A stretch of 64,000 bases of DNA from Dreissena polymorpha (GCF_020536995.1 NC_068369.1:17362921-17426920), one strand, 5' to 3'. Counted from the stretch's first letter, positions 1 through 13,331 are shown. A program made the numbers and translations. Notes: a model not told the origin generated them from the sequence alone.

Positions 1-1329
1 ACATTTATACATGATTACTGGTAATAAACAAATTAAAGCTTGTTGTAATATGGTAATATAACAACATATCTAATAAACATTTCTGAAAGATATGATAACT
101 AATTATAAAAAGTAAAACTAACCTGTAACACATGGAGATCACTTTATTCATCAACTTCATAAACTGTTATGAAGGATAGTGGTCATGGTATGTTCACTCA
201 TGCGTTACAGGCTGATCACAATGGGATTAGTACTGGGGAATGATGATTTGTTAAATTGATCTTAAGCCTTGATCGACCGACTATAAAAACACTGTAACTG
301 TAAATGTTACACTATGACACATATATCATCAACATCATTAAAACATAATACATAGCAAATAAAAGATCTTGTGTTAAAAGGAAGATTAATATATACATTT
401 GCGTTTGATGTAACGCTTTTATGTAAATACACCTGCAGCTGTAAATGTGTTTCGATATAGGAAGGATATTGTATAAGTGCACATATTTCAATTCTCACAT
501 TGTTGCTTAATATGAAGTTAATGTGAAACGAAAATCTCTGCATGTTCTGTATTTATAATGGTATTTTGGATGTAGTAGTTGTATACTTTATTTAGATATG
601 TATACATCTGACAAAAGCTGTACATGTACACAGCTAAGTTGTTTGTTTACGCAAGTCGGACATTTAAATTAATATTTTTTTGTAATGGTAAAATCGTTAT
701 TGTGTGAAAGTGTAAAATTAAGATATACACAGAAGTCTACCGTTATGAGTTTTAATTCATTTATTATACACATGATGGCATAATGTTTAGTCGATTTTTT
801 TTAAAAGCTGTCTTTTTACAAAAACAGTTTTTATACCTGGTTTATTATTATAACGCCTTTGTCAACCCACACAGTATTGTTCATATACATGGGCTTTGAC
901 AATTTACACCAATATTCTACCTGTCGTTTTGTATTTTACAAATACGTTGCACCGTATTTTGATAATGGGTTTATATAGGCTACCCAAAATAAAGTTCAAT
1001 CCCACAATGCATAGCGGCAACTTCACCTTAGCCAGTAGTTTAATATTTAATTTTGGCGTGTTCATAAGGCGTGCTAGAGAATTTCCACATCGCTTGTTAA
1101 GATAACTCCTATCTTAAATTACATCTTTTGTAGTTAACCTTTTGAATGATTTGAAATTTTGAATGCATGTAAAAACTGTTTCCCCACAAATATGTATGCG
1201 ATATATTTAACGTTTTAATGATGTCTACATGTACCATCTTGCATTTTTCATACTAAACACAACTATCAACAATATGACACTATCTGCCAGATAACTAAGT
1301 GTTAAGATAATGATAATATTTATCAACTG
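1..1329. other. AT-rich stretch with no recognised feature
   Basis: No reading frame here resembles a known protein, and I see no tRNA, terminal inverted repeat or tandem array. Short open frames at about 307-543 (minus) and 896-1105 (plus) have AT-driven composition and no domain character, so I treat them as chance. Confidence 0.6.
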
Positions 1330-3012
1330 ACCAAAGTGAAGAATATGATCTTATGTGTCATGTGAATAAGAGTGAAACATATCATCTAATATATCACATG
1401 GCTAAGTGTGAAGAATATGATCGTATGTGTCACATGACTCGGTGTGAAGAATATGATCGTATGCGTCACATGACTTAGTGTGAAGAATATGATCGTATGT
1501 GTCACATGACTCAGTGTGAAGAATATGATCCCCTGTTACATATGACTTAGTGTGAAGAATATGATCGTATGTGTCACATGACTAGGTTTGAAGAATATGA
1601 TCGTATGCGTCACATGACTAAGTGTGAAGAATATGATCGTATGCGTCACACGACTAAGTGCGAAGAATATGATCGTATTTGTCACACGACTAAGTGTGGA
1701 GATTATGATCGTATGCGTCACATGACTAAGTGTGAAGAATATTATCCCATGTTTCATATGACTAGTGTGAAGAATATGATCGTATGTGTCACATGACTAG
1801 GTGTGGAGATTATGATCGTATGCGTCACATGACTAAGTGTGAAGAATAAGATCGTATGCGTCTCATGACTAAGTGTTATAATATGATCCCATGCGTCACA
1901 CGACTAAGTGTGGAGAATATGATCGTATGCGTCACATGACTAAGTGTGAAGAATGTGATCGTATGTGTTACATGACTAAGTGTGATAATATGATCCCATG
2001 TGTCACATGACTAAGTGTGAAGAATATGATCGTATGCGTCACATGACTAAGTGTGAAGAATATGATCGTATGCGTCACCTGACTAAGTGTGAAGAATATG
2101 ATCGTATGCGTCACACGACTAAGTGTGAGAATATGATCCCATGCGTCACACGACTAAGTGTGGAGAATATGATCTTATGCGACACATGACTAAGTGTGAA
2201 GAATACGATCGTATGCATCACATGACTAAGTGTGATAATATGATCCCATGTGTCACATGACTAAGTGTGAAGAAGATGATCGTATGCGACACATGACTAG
2301 GTGCGAAGAATATGATCGTATGCGTCACATGACTAAGTGTGAAGAATATGATCGTATGCGTCACATGACTAAGTGTGAAGAATATGATCGTATGCGTCAC
2401 ACGACTAAGTGTGATAATATGATCCCATGTGTCACATGACTAGGTGCGAAGAATATGATCGTATGCGTCACATGACTAAGTGTGAAGAATATGATCGTAT
2501 GCGTCACATGACTAAGTGCGAAGAATATGATCGTATGCGACACATGACTAGGTGCGAAGAATATGATCGTATGCGACACATGACTAAGTGTGAAGAATAT
2601 GATCGTATGCGTCACATGACTAGGTTTGAAGAATATGATCGTATGCGTCACATAACTCAGTGTGAAAAATATGATCGTATGTGTTACATGACTAAGTGTT
2701 GAGAATATGATCGTATGCGTCACATGACTAAGTGTGAAGAATATGATCGTATGCGTCACATGACTAAGTGTGAGAATATGATCCCATGTGTCACATTACT
2801 AAGTGTGAAGAATATGATCGTATGGGTTACATGACTAGGTGTGAAGAGTATGATCGTATGCGTCACATGACTAAGTGTGAAGAATATGATCCCATGTGTC
2901 AAATGACTAGGTTTGAAGAATATGATCGTTTGTGTCACATGACTAAGTGTGAAAAATACGAGTTTATGTGTCACATGACTAAGTGTGAAGAATATATTCG
3001 TAATATCAAGTA
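1330..3012. repeat. 36-bp minisatellite, about 46 units
   Basis: A tandem array of a 36-bp unit whose core reads GATCGTATGCGTCACATGAC followed by TAAGTGTGAAGAATAT. Units differ by scattered substitutions (CGTATGCG, CCCATGTG and similar variants) and a few by one- or two-base length changes. Because 36 is a multiple of three and the unit lacks stops in some frames, both strands show spurious open frames (MCHMTKCEEYDR on plus, FFTLSHVTHTII on minus). Length changes and stops between blocks argue against a protein. Each unit carries the near-palindrome GTCACATGAC, an E-box-type sequence. Confidence 0.95.
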
Positions 3013-4092
3013 TGGCCCATTCCATTAGTGGGCAATGCTTTTCAAACAGTGTACTCATAAAACATAAAACCACAGCGATATTATTCATTTATTAATATAT
3101 TTGTATGACGGAAATTAAAAACAACTTTTTTTCATACCATTTTGAGTTATTTTAAAGCGATTACATAACGGATAGAGCGCGTAAAATGAACAGCCCATAA
3201 TTATTTTTTTACCGGCGCGAGACGTTAAACTCAGAATATACTGTATCATGCACACCTTTTGCCAGCTGTCGGTTTTATCTTTATGTTAAATCATAGGACA
3301 TGTAGGTAACGAACCACTCATTAGTAATCAAGTGTGTCATCTTAAATCAAACTAGCAAGATAAATAGTGAACACTTGATAGCTACAATCTACACACTTGC
3401 CATGTTTTAATAACCTGGCAAATGTTACATTGACTTTCCAGTTTGTGGTTAATACGCTGCAGGCTACTATTTGTCTGCATAATTAGTGGAACGTTTTATA
3501 AAATCCGGTTATCATTGATAATTCTACATGTCGGGCAGTTTACACTTGTTTACTTCTAATTGTTATCTTGACAATTTTGGACACAGATTTGCATGTGACA
3601 CAAATTTGTCGCAATTTTAATTGTCATTCATTGAGAATTTTCCCTAGTTGTTTATTACATGATGTTCACGCTCGTAAATAGTAGGACAGAAACATGCAAT
3701 TAATAAAATTCTTTACATAAAGAAATCGTTTACTTTTTATTTTTTCACGCTTCAAATAATGTACCTCTGTATCCAACGCCTTCACTTTATGTTACTGTTT
3801 AAATGGTAAATATAATTGAATATCTCGTGGACTGAAGTGGCATGCACACTGTCATTTAAATTCCTGGTTAAGATTTATGAGCAATACTGTTTGAAAGGAG
3901 CATAACGGAATGGTATATTGGTCTTAGATACATAGTTTAAAGTGTCCAAAATTACCATGCACTCAAATTTATACTTTTTCCACAATATCCTATTTAAAAG
4001 TGTGCCTTTCGTTGATTTCTAAAAAAACATAACAGATTTGTAAAACATCAAACTGACATGTGGAACTGTACAATCGAACTTCAATGCAATGC
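3013..4092. other. No recognised feature
   Basis: This AT-rich spacer lies between two minisatellites. I see no coding frame of note, no tRNA-like box pair and no clear terminal repeats. Confidence 0.5.
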
Positions 4093-4917
4093 ACAGGACA
4101 AGTACTTTTCACTTCAACTATCACACAGTAGTGTTTTATGACAGGTACTTTTCACTTCAACTATCGTACAGAAGTGTTTCATGACAGGTACTTTTCACTT
4201 CAACTATCGTACAGTAGTGTTTTATGGCAGGTACTTTTTACTTCAACAATCACACAGTAGTGTTTTATGACAGGTACTTTTTACTTCAACTATCACACAG
4301 TAGGGTTTTATGACAGGTACTTTTCACTTCAACTAACATACAGTAGTTTTTTTATGACAGGCACTTTTCACTTCAACTATCACACAGTAGTGTTTTATGA
4401 CAGGTACTTTTCACTTCAACTATCATACAGTAGTGTTTTATGACAGGTACTTTTCACTTCAACTATCATACAGTAGTGTTTTATGACAGGCACTTTTCAC
4501 TTCAACTATCATGCAGTGGTGTTTGATGACAGGTACTTTTCACTTCAACTATCTCACAGTAGTGTTTGATGACAGGTACTTTTCACTTCAACTTTCATAC
4601 AGAAGTGTTTGATGACAGGTATTTTTCACTTCAACTATCATACAATAGCGTTTTATGACAGGTACTTATCACTTCAACTATCGTACAGTAGTGTTTTATG
4701 ACACGTACTTTTCACTTCAACAATCGTGCAGTAGTTTTTTATGACAGGTACTTTTCACTTCAACTATCGTACAATAGTGTTTTATGACATGTACTTTAGA
4801 CTTCAACTATCACACAGCAGTGTTTTATGACAGGTACTTTTCACTTCAACTATCACACAGCAGTGTTTTATGACAGGTACTTTTCACTTCAACTATCACA
4901 CAGTACGGTGTTTTGTC
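4093..4917. repeat. 43-bp minisatellite, about 19 units
   Basis: A tandem array of a 43-bp unit: ACAGGTACTTTTCACTTCAA followed by CTATCACACAGTAGTGTTTTATG. Most units differ at one to four positions, for example CACACAG, CGTACAG or CATACAG. The length is not a multiple of three, so no frame runs through it. Flanks are unique AT-rich sequence. It is unrelated in sequence to the 36-bp array 1.1 kb upstream. Confidence 0.95.
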
Positions 4918-5142
4918 AATATGTTTTAAATAGAAATCAGGTTATTAGAAAAGATCACCACAAAGTAATTTAACAAGTTAGCTCACGTTGAGATGAAGAC
5001 AGGCAAAATTATAACGAAGTAAAAAGTGTGTGCAATGACCATCGAGCACTCGAAAAATTTGGTCAACTACAACATCTGCGCTACTGTGGTGAACTTTTTA
5101 ATTAATGCGCAACAATGTTATCGATGCACGTAACAGACCCTG
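4918..5142. other. Spacer, nothing recognised
   Basis: A short unique spacer between the 43-bp array and the inverted-repeat transposon. No feature is supported. Confidence 0.4.
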
Positions 5143-6008
5143 TTAGTCCTTCAGCCAAGTACCCAACATTGAGGTGGGGTGTACCAGTAAGGGGGGCAAA
5201 ACTACACCTATATATCTTGGAAGATGCATGCCAGTAGCATATGAAAATGGCTGATTACAGTCTGGTACTGGCAGCTTTTGGTAGTTTTTTCTCCCTTGAA
5301 GATTGGGCCTCAATCAGCTTAATTTTCATAAATTGTTTGGGAGAAATTGAACCGAAGTAGGGTCAATATACACTTTGACCCCCAACAAATTGCTACAAAA
5401 CGTATTTTGACTGATCCTGGTAGGGAAGAAGGTCCTAAAAAACATCTTAAAAGTTTACCAAAATAGGACCTCCGGTAAGTTTTTTTTTCAAGATGGCCGC
5501 CAAGACCTATTAATGATCATAACTATGTAACTATCCAATCAAATTTGATTAAGTTGGTGTCTATACCTAGATTTCAAGGAGCAAAGAACAAATAATGATC
5601 ATCAGAAATTGTTTAAGTTTAATTAAGTACACACAAATTTAACATGCCGTCGAAAATGGCCGCCAAGATGGCCGCCAAAACCTATTTATGATCATAACTA
5701 TGTTACTATCCACTCAAATTTGACGATTTTGGTGTCTATACATAGGCTTCAGGTGGCAAAGAACACATTAAGATCATCAGACATTGTTTAAGTTTATTTT
5801 ATTTCACACAAATCCAACACAGTGTCCAAAATGGCCGCCAAGATGATTATAAAATATAACTATGTAACTATCCACTCAAATTTGATGAATTTGGTGTATA
5901 TAAACAGGTTTCAGAGAGCAAACAACACATTAATATCACGTTTATATCATCAGACAAAATGTAAGCTAATTATATTACACAAAAATCCAACACGGCGTCC
6001 AAAATGGC
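5143..6008 (+). repeat. Left inverted arm with about three 165-174-bp subterminal repeats
   Basis: After the terminal segment, a unit recurs at about 5500, 5675 and 5840. It is AAGATGGCCGCC, then TGATCATAACTATGTAACTA, TCCACTCAAATTTGA, a GGTGTCTATA stretch, and a CATCAGACATTGTTTAAGTT tail. The spacing of AACTATGTAACTATCC is 174 then 163 bp. The same unit returns inverted at the other end. Confidence 0.85.
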
Positions 6009-6299
6009 CATCAACACAATACGAAGGACCACAAGTCCGTCCATAACTTGTTACACAAACGTTATGGTTGTTATGTAAAATGCCATAGTTTAGGAAACAA
6101 GAAACACTTAAATCGAATTGAGGAGTTGAATAATCATAAAATCCAATTAACAACATTTGGAAGAGAGAATGAACCAGCACATGACTTCATGACAGGATCA
6201 GGTTTTACTAACTTCTGTAGACTTGACTTTTTACCGTTGCTGAAAATCATTGAAGATTAATTACAGCCTGAATAAGCACGAGTTCTTTCAAAAGGTTAT

Positions 6300-8250
6300 T
6301 ATTATACACTTTGCGTTCCTTTGACTATTTATTTACATACAAGCGGAAGTAGATGGTCTTATTGTCCCTTTCGGAGTAATGCAGGATCAAGATGAGCAAA
6401 TCTGTATCCTCGCCCACCAACGTTGTGGTGCTACGACGGAATCGTTATACTGTATTGATCAATTTGAACGTCTGCATCCCCTAAATACAGAACAACATAG
6501 CATCCCATTTTAGTCAGAGTTGTGCTGATCAGAGCAATCATGCCGGCCTTGTTTCTGTCACGAGACAAAAAGTCTTTCTTTTTTACATGAGCATTCTGTT
6601 TCTTTGCTGAAACTCACAATATGATTCACGTTTCCGGTGCGTTTTGTTATAATCACCGTCTTCGTAGCCATCGAACCCCACTGTCGCTTGTCCGTAATGC
6701 CTTTCACTGAATCTACATAAGACTCGGCTATTGCGTTATATGAGTCGCCCTTCTCAATGGTTAACGATGCAGCAAAGTGCCACCATCATGCATCTGTTTC
6801 ATGAATACAGTTCGTCACAGCCTCACATGATGTGTCTACAGCATACTATAAAATTGCCTGAGCGATTTGAGGCTTATCTGCTGTACAAAGTATGTTCTTG
6901 GCTTCAAAGAAGGCAGCAGGATGGGAGCTCAGTTCATAAGACAATACGACTACAAGGGAAGGATCTCCATATTTTGACACCACCAGAAAACGCTGGAAGC
7001 GATCTTAACAGCCAAGCTATTCCAAAGAGATTTGGCTCTGTATTTTCTCGTGAAATTATGAGCTAAGACCGACTTTGCTATGATATCTCTTATGATCGTT
7101 TTCCCAACCGCCTCAATTGCATGAACATTCACATGTGACCCAGCCACTATCCCATTGACCATGTTTCTGAAAGTAGAGTCAGTTGTGTATGGTGATCAGG
7201 TTGTAATCTGTGTTGCATTTTCTCTAGATCACAAGAATCCCCTTTGATGCACGCTTCAATTGAGTCTTTGTGTTGTGTACTTGTAGTATAGGTCAGGTCT
7301 GTGAAATCCTGCATCGCACTGTTGTGCTCGGATGTTGCAGATAGGGTCCAAGGGGTTTGCATTTCCTCAGTCATTCCACTCCCGCGAGTTAGACCACATG
7401 TGCTCTATATAAACATCATCAATGTTTGCTCAATAACAAGATCAAGTCCTAGCCCAGCCCAGCACTGATGGCTCCTACAAACAACGTGAAAACCAATACC
7501 GAACTTTCGATAAACGTCCGGGTGCGTTTCTTCTAGGTTGCTTATTTGCTGCAGATATATGTAGTAATACGCAGATTGCAGGTATTGTATCCAGCAGCAC
7601 CAAAGATGGATAGCAAATTGGGCACTGCCTAATGCATCAACCAACACCCAGTACGATATGCTTTAATCAACACCCTTGAATTGTTAATCATAAGCTAATA
7701 ATTCTGCAATACTATGATTGTCTTTGAGGTCTGGGCAATTTCATGTTTCTACTTTTCTGTAGCCCTCTCGTGTTTGATCGAAATCGCATAACAAATCATC
7801 TGCTAGCGTCGTTTTGCTCCTCAATAGCGAAGAGTACAAATCCTTGGCATGATCCAGCAGCATCTGAATGTCAGGATCTTCCTGGGTCATTTCAGCTGAA
7901 AGCTGGCTGTGTATGCACTTTTCAACAAGAAGATGGTCCCGTGAAGCCCTCTGGACAGCTTTTCGTTTCACAATGTCTCAATAGACAGCCTAAAGTATGA
8001 TTTTGAGAGCGGTTTCTCTCATGAGGGATCCTCCTCCCCCCCCCCGCAAGTTAATACGTTTATGAAACATCCCAAATTCTGAACAACACAACTACTTTGT
8101 GGCGCATCAATGATGATTTCGGCACTTTCAAATACAAGGGTTGGTCAAACGTTACAATGGTGTGAATGTTGTGGCAAGGTTGCAAACTAAGACTTATGTT
8201 GACAGAATGCAAGCTTTGTCCCCATTGTACATATTAATCATAGGCAAAAA
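6300..8250 (-). pseudogene. Remnant of a transposon-borne protein of a family repetitive in marine invertebrates
   Basis: Minus-strand blocks, read in order from about 8.0 kb down to 6.3 kb, contain motifs that I recognise from memory as one large repetitive protein family of molluscs and cnidarians. These are SNLEETHPDVYRKF, a CWAGLGLDLVIEQTLM block, CGLTRGSGMTEEM, AMQDFTDLTYTTSTQHKDS, then VNGIVAGSHVNVHAIEAVGK and KYRAKSLWNSLAVKI. The full-length family is much longer. This copy is fragmentary and broken several times, so it is a fossil. Its function is unknown to me. Because it lies between matched inverted ends, the simplest reading is that it was the transposon's own gene. Confidence 0.65.
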
Positions 8251-8447
8251 TTTGACTGACAACAGCCGAGGGTACTGGCTTTGCTGATGCAAGATACGAA
8301 TCATTCCCTGCCAATTAAGTGTTGCCTGAAGCTGAAATATCGATCCTCTTATCAAAATCCAGAAATTGCGGCAGGTCCAAACTATTGCGTTTCACATAAC
8401 AAGCATCACGTCAAAAGTAATGTACTTGCGGTCCTTCGTATTGTGTC

Positions 8448-9838
8448 ATTGGACGCCATGTGGGATTTCTGTGTAACATAATAAACTAAAACTATGTCTG
8501 ACAATCGAAATGTGTTCTTTACCCCTCGAAACCGCGGTATAAACAACAAAATCATCTAATCTGAGTGGATAGTTACATAGTTATGATCATTAATATGTTT
8601 CTGTGGCCATCTTGGTGGCCATTTTGGACGCCATGTTGGATTTGTGTGTAATATATTAAACTTAAGCAATGTCTGATAATCTCAACGTGTTCTTTGCCTC
8701 TTGAGACCTATGTATATCCACCAAAATAACCAAATTTGAGTGGATATTTATTTAGTTATGATCATTAATAGGTTTTGGCGGCCACCTTGGCGGCCATTTA
8801 AGACGCCATGTTGGATTTGTGTGTACTATTGTTAACTTAAACAATGTCTGATGCTCTTTATGTGTTCTTTGCCCCCTGAAACCTATGTATAGACACCCAA
8901 TTCATTTAAGTTGAGTGGATAGTTACATAGTTATGATCATTAAAAGGTTTTGGTGGATATCTTGGCGGCCATTTTGGACGCCATTTTGGATTTGGGTGTA
9001 TTATAATAAACTTATAAAATGTATGATGATCTAAATGTGTTCTTTGCCCCTTTAAACCCATATATAGCCATACAAATATTCAAATTTGAGTGGATATTTA
9101 CATAGTTATGATCATTTATAGGTTTGGGCGGCCATTTTGGCGGCCATTTTGAACGCCATGTTGGATTTGTGAGTATTATTGTACACTTAAACGATGTCTG
9201 ATAATCTTTATGTGTTTATTGCCCCTTGAAACTTAGGAATAGACACCAAATTCATCAAATTTGATTGTATAGTTACATAATTGTTATCATTAATAGGTAT
9301 TGGCGGCCATCTTGGCGGCCATCTTGAAAAAAAACTTTCTGGAGGTCCGATTGTGGTAAACTTTTGATATGTTTTAAAGAAGCTTATACCCTACCAGGTT
9401 CAGTTAAAATACCTTTTGTAGCAATTTTTTTGGTGGTTGAAGGTATCTTTTTTCATATATTGACCCTACTATTTTGGAGACTCGCTAGTTTTTAGGAACT
9501 GTTCTTGTAATCTCATTAATATTCATAGATATGCAAATGTACTAATTTGCATATTTAGCTGCAGATCATACTAGGTAATAATCATAATCTTCATTTTAGC
9601 ACCAAACTTTTTATCTAGAACCAATTTTGAAGAAATATTTGAGAATTATACTAGCTAAACTAGCTATTTAGTCAAAGCCTGACGGTTGCCATAGAAACAG
9701 CTCAATAATAACTTATAGCTGCCCAACTGAGATTGTTATCACACATTTTGTTTCTTTATATTGAGTATACAATCAAGTAAGATAGGTGTTGTTTTGCCCT
9801 CCTGAGTGGTACACCCCAACCCATCTGGCTGATAGACT
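8448..9838 (-). repeat. Right inverted arm with about five 174-bp subterminal repeats
   Basis: This is the reverse complement of the left-arm unit, with AGTTATGATCATTAATAGGT at about 8580, 8754, 8933, 9107 and 9280, a spacing of 173-179 bp. Each unit carries GGCGGCCATCTTGGCGGCCA. It has more units than the left arm, so copy number changed on one side after or during amplification. Confidence 0.85.
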
Positions 9839-10359
9839 ATGTGTACAAATGTGAATTAAAACAAGAGTTACGCGCTGTTTTCGCTCTAGCTAACATTTTT
9901 CGCGCCGAATCATGCAATAGGTGAACGAATACAGTTGTTTCCGAATAAATTAGAAGAAGAAATTGAACAAAAACTGCACCTGGATTTGGGATAGTGGTCG
10001 TTCGCCGGTGCGCAAAAAAGCACGTTCCCCCGATAAGTGTTTCTGATTCTTGCATACGTGAACAATATTATTCCGCAGCATATAACAATCCTATTACTTC
10101 CAAATGTGGAGAATGGGCGAAAAAGAAGAAATACTAGTTTTAAATGTGACATAAATAATAAATGTGAAACACAAGATCCAACACATCTTCTTTGTGTAAT
10201 GTTTGGTATACATTTGAATGGCGTACGTAAATAATAATAATGAATAATACATAATAAAAAGTATGAAATCGAGAGGTCTTATGTAAAACGAAGATAAATA
10301 TATACAGTCGAAATGCGATAAGAACCATGACATGGCAACGAGGATCACCGAGATTTCGT
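9839..10359. other. No recognised feature
   Basis: AT-rich spacer. Small open frames on both strands (for example 9837-10055 and 10094-10366 on minus) overlap each other and look like chance. Confidence 0.4.
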
Positions 10360-10580
10360 AACCCATTTACGCCTAGCGTCTAGAAAAAAGGCCCTGGCAA
10401 ACAGCTTAGACCCATATGAGACGCCGCATAATGCGGCGTCTCATCAGGGTCTGCGCTGTTTTCTTAGAGGAATTTCTGTTAGAAATATTCTAAATATAGA
10501 AATAAATATACTAGACATCCCTAATTTTGGAAATAAATTGATCCAATTTAGAAGTATGTGAGAGTCCACTAGGCATGCGC
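10360..10580. mobile_element. MITE with a central GAGACGCC hairpin
   Basis: A 220-bp element. It begins AACCCATTTACGCCTAGCG and ends GAGTCCACTAGGCATGCG, which are imperfect inverted repeats. The centre is a near-perfect hairpin, ATGAGACGCCGCATA/ATGCGGCGTCTCAT (10416-10444), flanked by TTAGACCC and AGGGTCTG. I recall this as a very common bivalve repeat. A relative with the same central palindrome lies at 37789-38000. Confidence 0.8.
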
Positions 10581-12499
10581 TATTCGTAGAATCCCATCGT
10601 CCGAGAATACGCGTCACATTAGTACACTTGGTGTTACTTCGCCATGTCGTAGCGTTTGCTGAATGCATAATTAAGTAAATACAATCAAAGCTGTAAATTT
10701 CGATTATAAAAAGAAAAAGTATATCAGTGTATATTTTGCATATCGGATATTGAAATACGAACTTAAGTGAGAAAAAAAAACAACGATTATCTCCCATTGA
10801 ATCTTTAACATATATTCGTAGTATCGTTTAAAAGTTTAATGCATATTCTATTATCGGAATGGAAAATAGAAAATGAATCCGTTTTACTTCATATTCATAG
10901 AACAGCGATTTCCAAGTATACCGCGATTTCCAAGTATTGCATCTATTTAAATTTTACGTGTACTGGAAAACGGTCCGCACCCTTATTCGTTTCAGACACT
11001 TTTGTGTAGTATAGTACAAAGACGTTTCGCTTATCGACAGTTTATTATAACGATCATTATGATAGGTAAATAATCGTCATTACAAATCAAATCGTTAACC
11101 AATTTCATTCTTTTCACCTTTGAGTCCATGTGTTTGTTCTAGACATGGATTCAAATTTGACTAGCGCAAACAATGTTTCATAAATGAAAACGGAGAGAAA
11201 AATGATATGATGTTAAGTTGCGGGCATTGAACAGAACAGAACAGAACAAACTCGGTTGCCTGATATACTTAATGAAGCGAGATCGTTGTAGCCGGGTGAT
11301 AAACTGTGCATGAATGGCGAACATTCTATATGATGATTTGAATAGGTAATTTCATTAAAGTATTCATGTTTTTTATTTTGATTACCTAGGGTGCGGTCAC
11401 AAATAAAATCTACGTTCAACTTATGGTTACTCGGGTGTATCATATTGAAAATGTTTCGGTGGTTATAATGGTTAATATTTGTTTCAGATCGTTGCACAAT
11501 GCGTATAATAAAATGAATGTAATATATTTTGTGTTTGTTTCAAACATGTTAAAGGGCATAATTTATACAATTATCTTATCTCATTGTAAATAATTAATGA
11601 TATAAATGCGACTTACACGTACTTATTCATTAAATAAATAAAACATAAATTGTTGACTGTATACCTATATGTTAGAATGTTAATGAGGCATTGTCTAAAG
11701 AATATAACGTGATGCATGCAAAACTAGCTACAGTTATGAAAAAATGCATATTTACTAACAGAACAATGACATTGGACGTGCATTTATTCACTATTTCAAT
11801 ATGCTCTGATATTTTAATATTTAAGAAAAGTGGACAACTTATTAAAGCAAGAAGTCATGTCTCTGATTTCCGAACAATTTACACAGCTTCGAGGAAACAG
11901 ACACTTCGTAAAACACGCGTAAATATAACTGAGATTAAAACAGAACAGAAGCTTGTTACGTCTTGTACATAGAATGATAGAATGAAATAATAAGCATAAA
12001 GGCATGTGAAAATAAAGTTATCATAACGTTATATGCAGTTTATATACCTTTTAACATAAAACAGAACAGTTATGGGAAATCAAAAAAACAAATCGCATTT
12101 TACTAAAGTGAAAGATTACAGTGCTTGGGAGCGGTATTTTCAATAGATAAATCAATAGTCGACACAATTAAATTTAACTCAATTAAAGGCATGCGTAACG
12201 AACATTTACGGACGATTCGACTAGTAATGCTAATAAACTGCATTTTTTTTTAAATATTTGAACCAACACAAATACTTCGAGAATTGTCCTCGGATAAATT
12301 GCTGATCGATTGTTGACGAACTATTATGAAACAAATTTAAAATAAATATTAATACAAGCCCCAAAAACGCATGTTAAACATAAAATAAAAAAATCACAAT
12401 ATCCAACAAAATATTTATTAAACATGCACTCAACGTAAACAAGTTGTAGTAAGATGCAAATGTTTCACTTGACTGCCTCTTTAAGAGGGTAACGCTCAC

Positions 12500-12551
12500 C
12501 TGAGGCGTGTCTGTTGGACACCGCCCATAATCACCACAGCTTGTAGCGTCG
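12500..12551 (-). other. Possible minus-strand exon fragment
   Basis: On the minus strand, CCATTAG is followed by a 52-nt open stretch that reads DATSCGDYGRCPTDTPQ and ends CAG/GTGAGC, a strong donor. In the paralogous site (about 45520-45590) the reading frame differs and the donor GT is gone. It could be a relic exon with paired cysteines, or chance. I recognise no domain. Confidence 0.2.
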
Positions 12552-13331
12552 CTAATGGCCCCAACCATCCATACGCTAAATAAACACGTTTATTAACGAA
12601 ATAAGTAGAGTGTCAAGAATTGAAACCGTTTTGTATTTAATATATGTAACGCAGAAGGAAAATTACAATTGAATGATCAACATTAAATGTAACTGTATGT
12701 TGTGCATACGTTGTTTTCGAAATAAAATAAAATAATTGGAAGTTTTCAGTGACCAAGGTAATTTTTTTATAGAAGACTTTGCGATCATTTGAAATTAATT
12801 TTAAATGATAAGAATTTACACTCAACAAAAGTTATAACTCACAGAATGAAAACTGCTGTTAATTCTGTTCACGATTAGGCACTGTGGTGTTTTTTTATTC
12901 GTCGGTACTAAGGCTTGGACTGGAAGCTATGGCTTTTTACATGACACAGAAATGTGTTCATAAGAAAATACTGGAATTAAACATGAACTAATCTTTGGTT
13001 ACCGTATCACAAGATAAATGTAAATTACAAAGTTTACAGCGGTTTTCATTTGAGAGTCATTATATTTTATTGTAGTGAATGTGAGCAACTGTATATTATC
13101 GATCGGAACTCAAAAGGTACATACATGCTTATTATAAGGCCGTGCTACCTTTACATATTTCCGGTGCTTCAATTGCGTATTTCATAATATTGGACTATTT
13201 TAAATACGAAATATGAAAATAAATTAATAACAATTTATTGATATCAAAACTATGTATGAACATGATCTCAATAAAAATTAAAATCAATTGCACAATTATA
13301 AATAATATTGATTGATTTTTATATCATACTT

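Larger units (their letters stand above)
5143..9838. mobile_element. Decayed 4.7-kb DNA transposon with long terminal inverted repeats
   Basis: The two ends are inverted copies. The left end reads TTCAGCCAAGT then GGTGGGGTGTACCAGTAAGG then GGGCAAAACTACACCTAT, and the right end is its diverged reverse complement (ATAGGTGTTGTTTTGCCCTC then GTGGTACACCCC then TGGCTGA). Inside each end lie subterminal tandem repeats of about 174 bp, inverted between the arms. Between the arms is a minus-strand gene remnant (about 6.3-8.2 kb) that is broken in several places. I cannot name the superfamily. Flanking target duplications were not clear by eye. Divergence between arms and the state of the gene suggest an old copy. 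Confidence 0.8.

Noticed and set aside
1330-3012. CRISPR-like array
   Set aside because: The 36-bp units are directly abutting with no unique spacers, and the DNA is animal nuclear sequence.
1536-3088. Repetitive Cys/His-containing frames (MCHMTKCEEYDR) resembling zinc-finger-like repeats
   Set aside because: They are frame products of the 36-bp minisatellite. Stops and length changes occur between blocks, and both strands are equally open.
4093-4917. CRISPR-like array in the 43-bp repeat
   Set aside because: The repeats are contiguous and no spacers exist between units.
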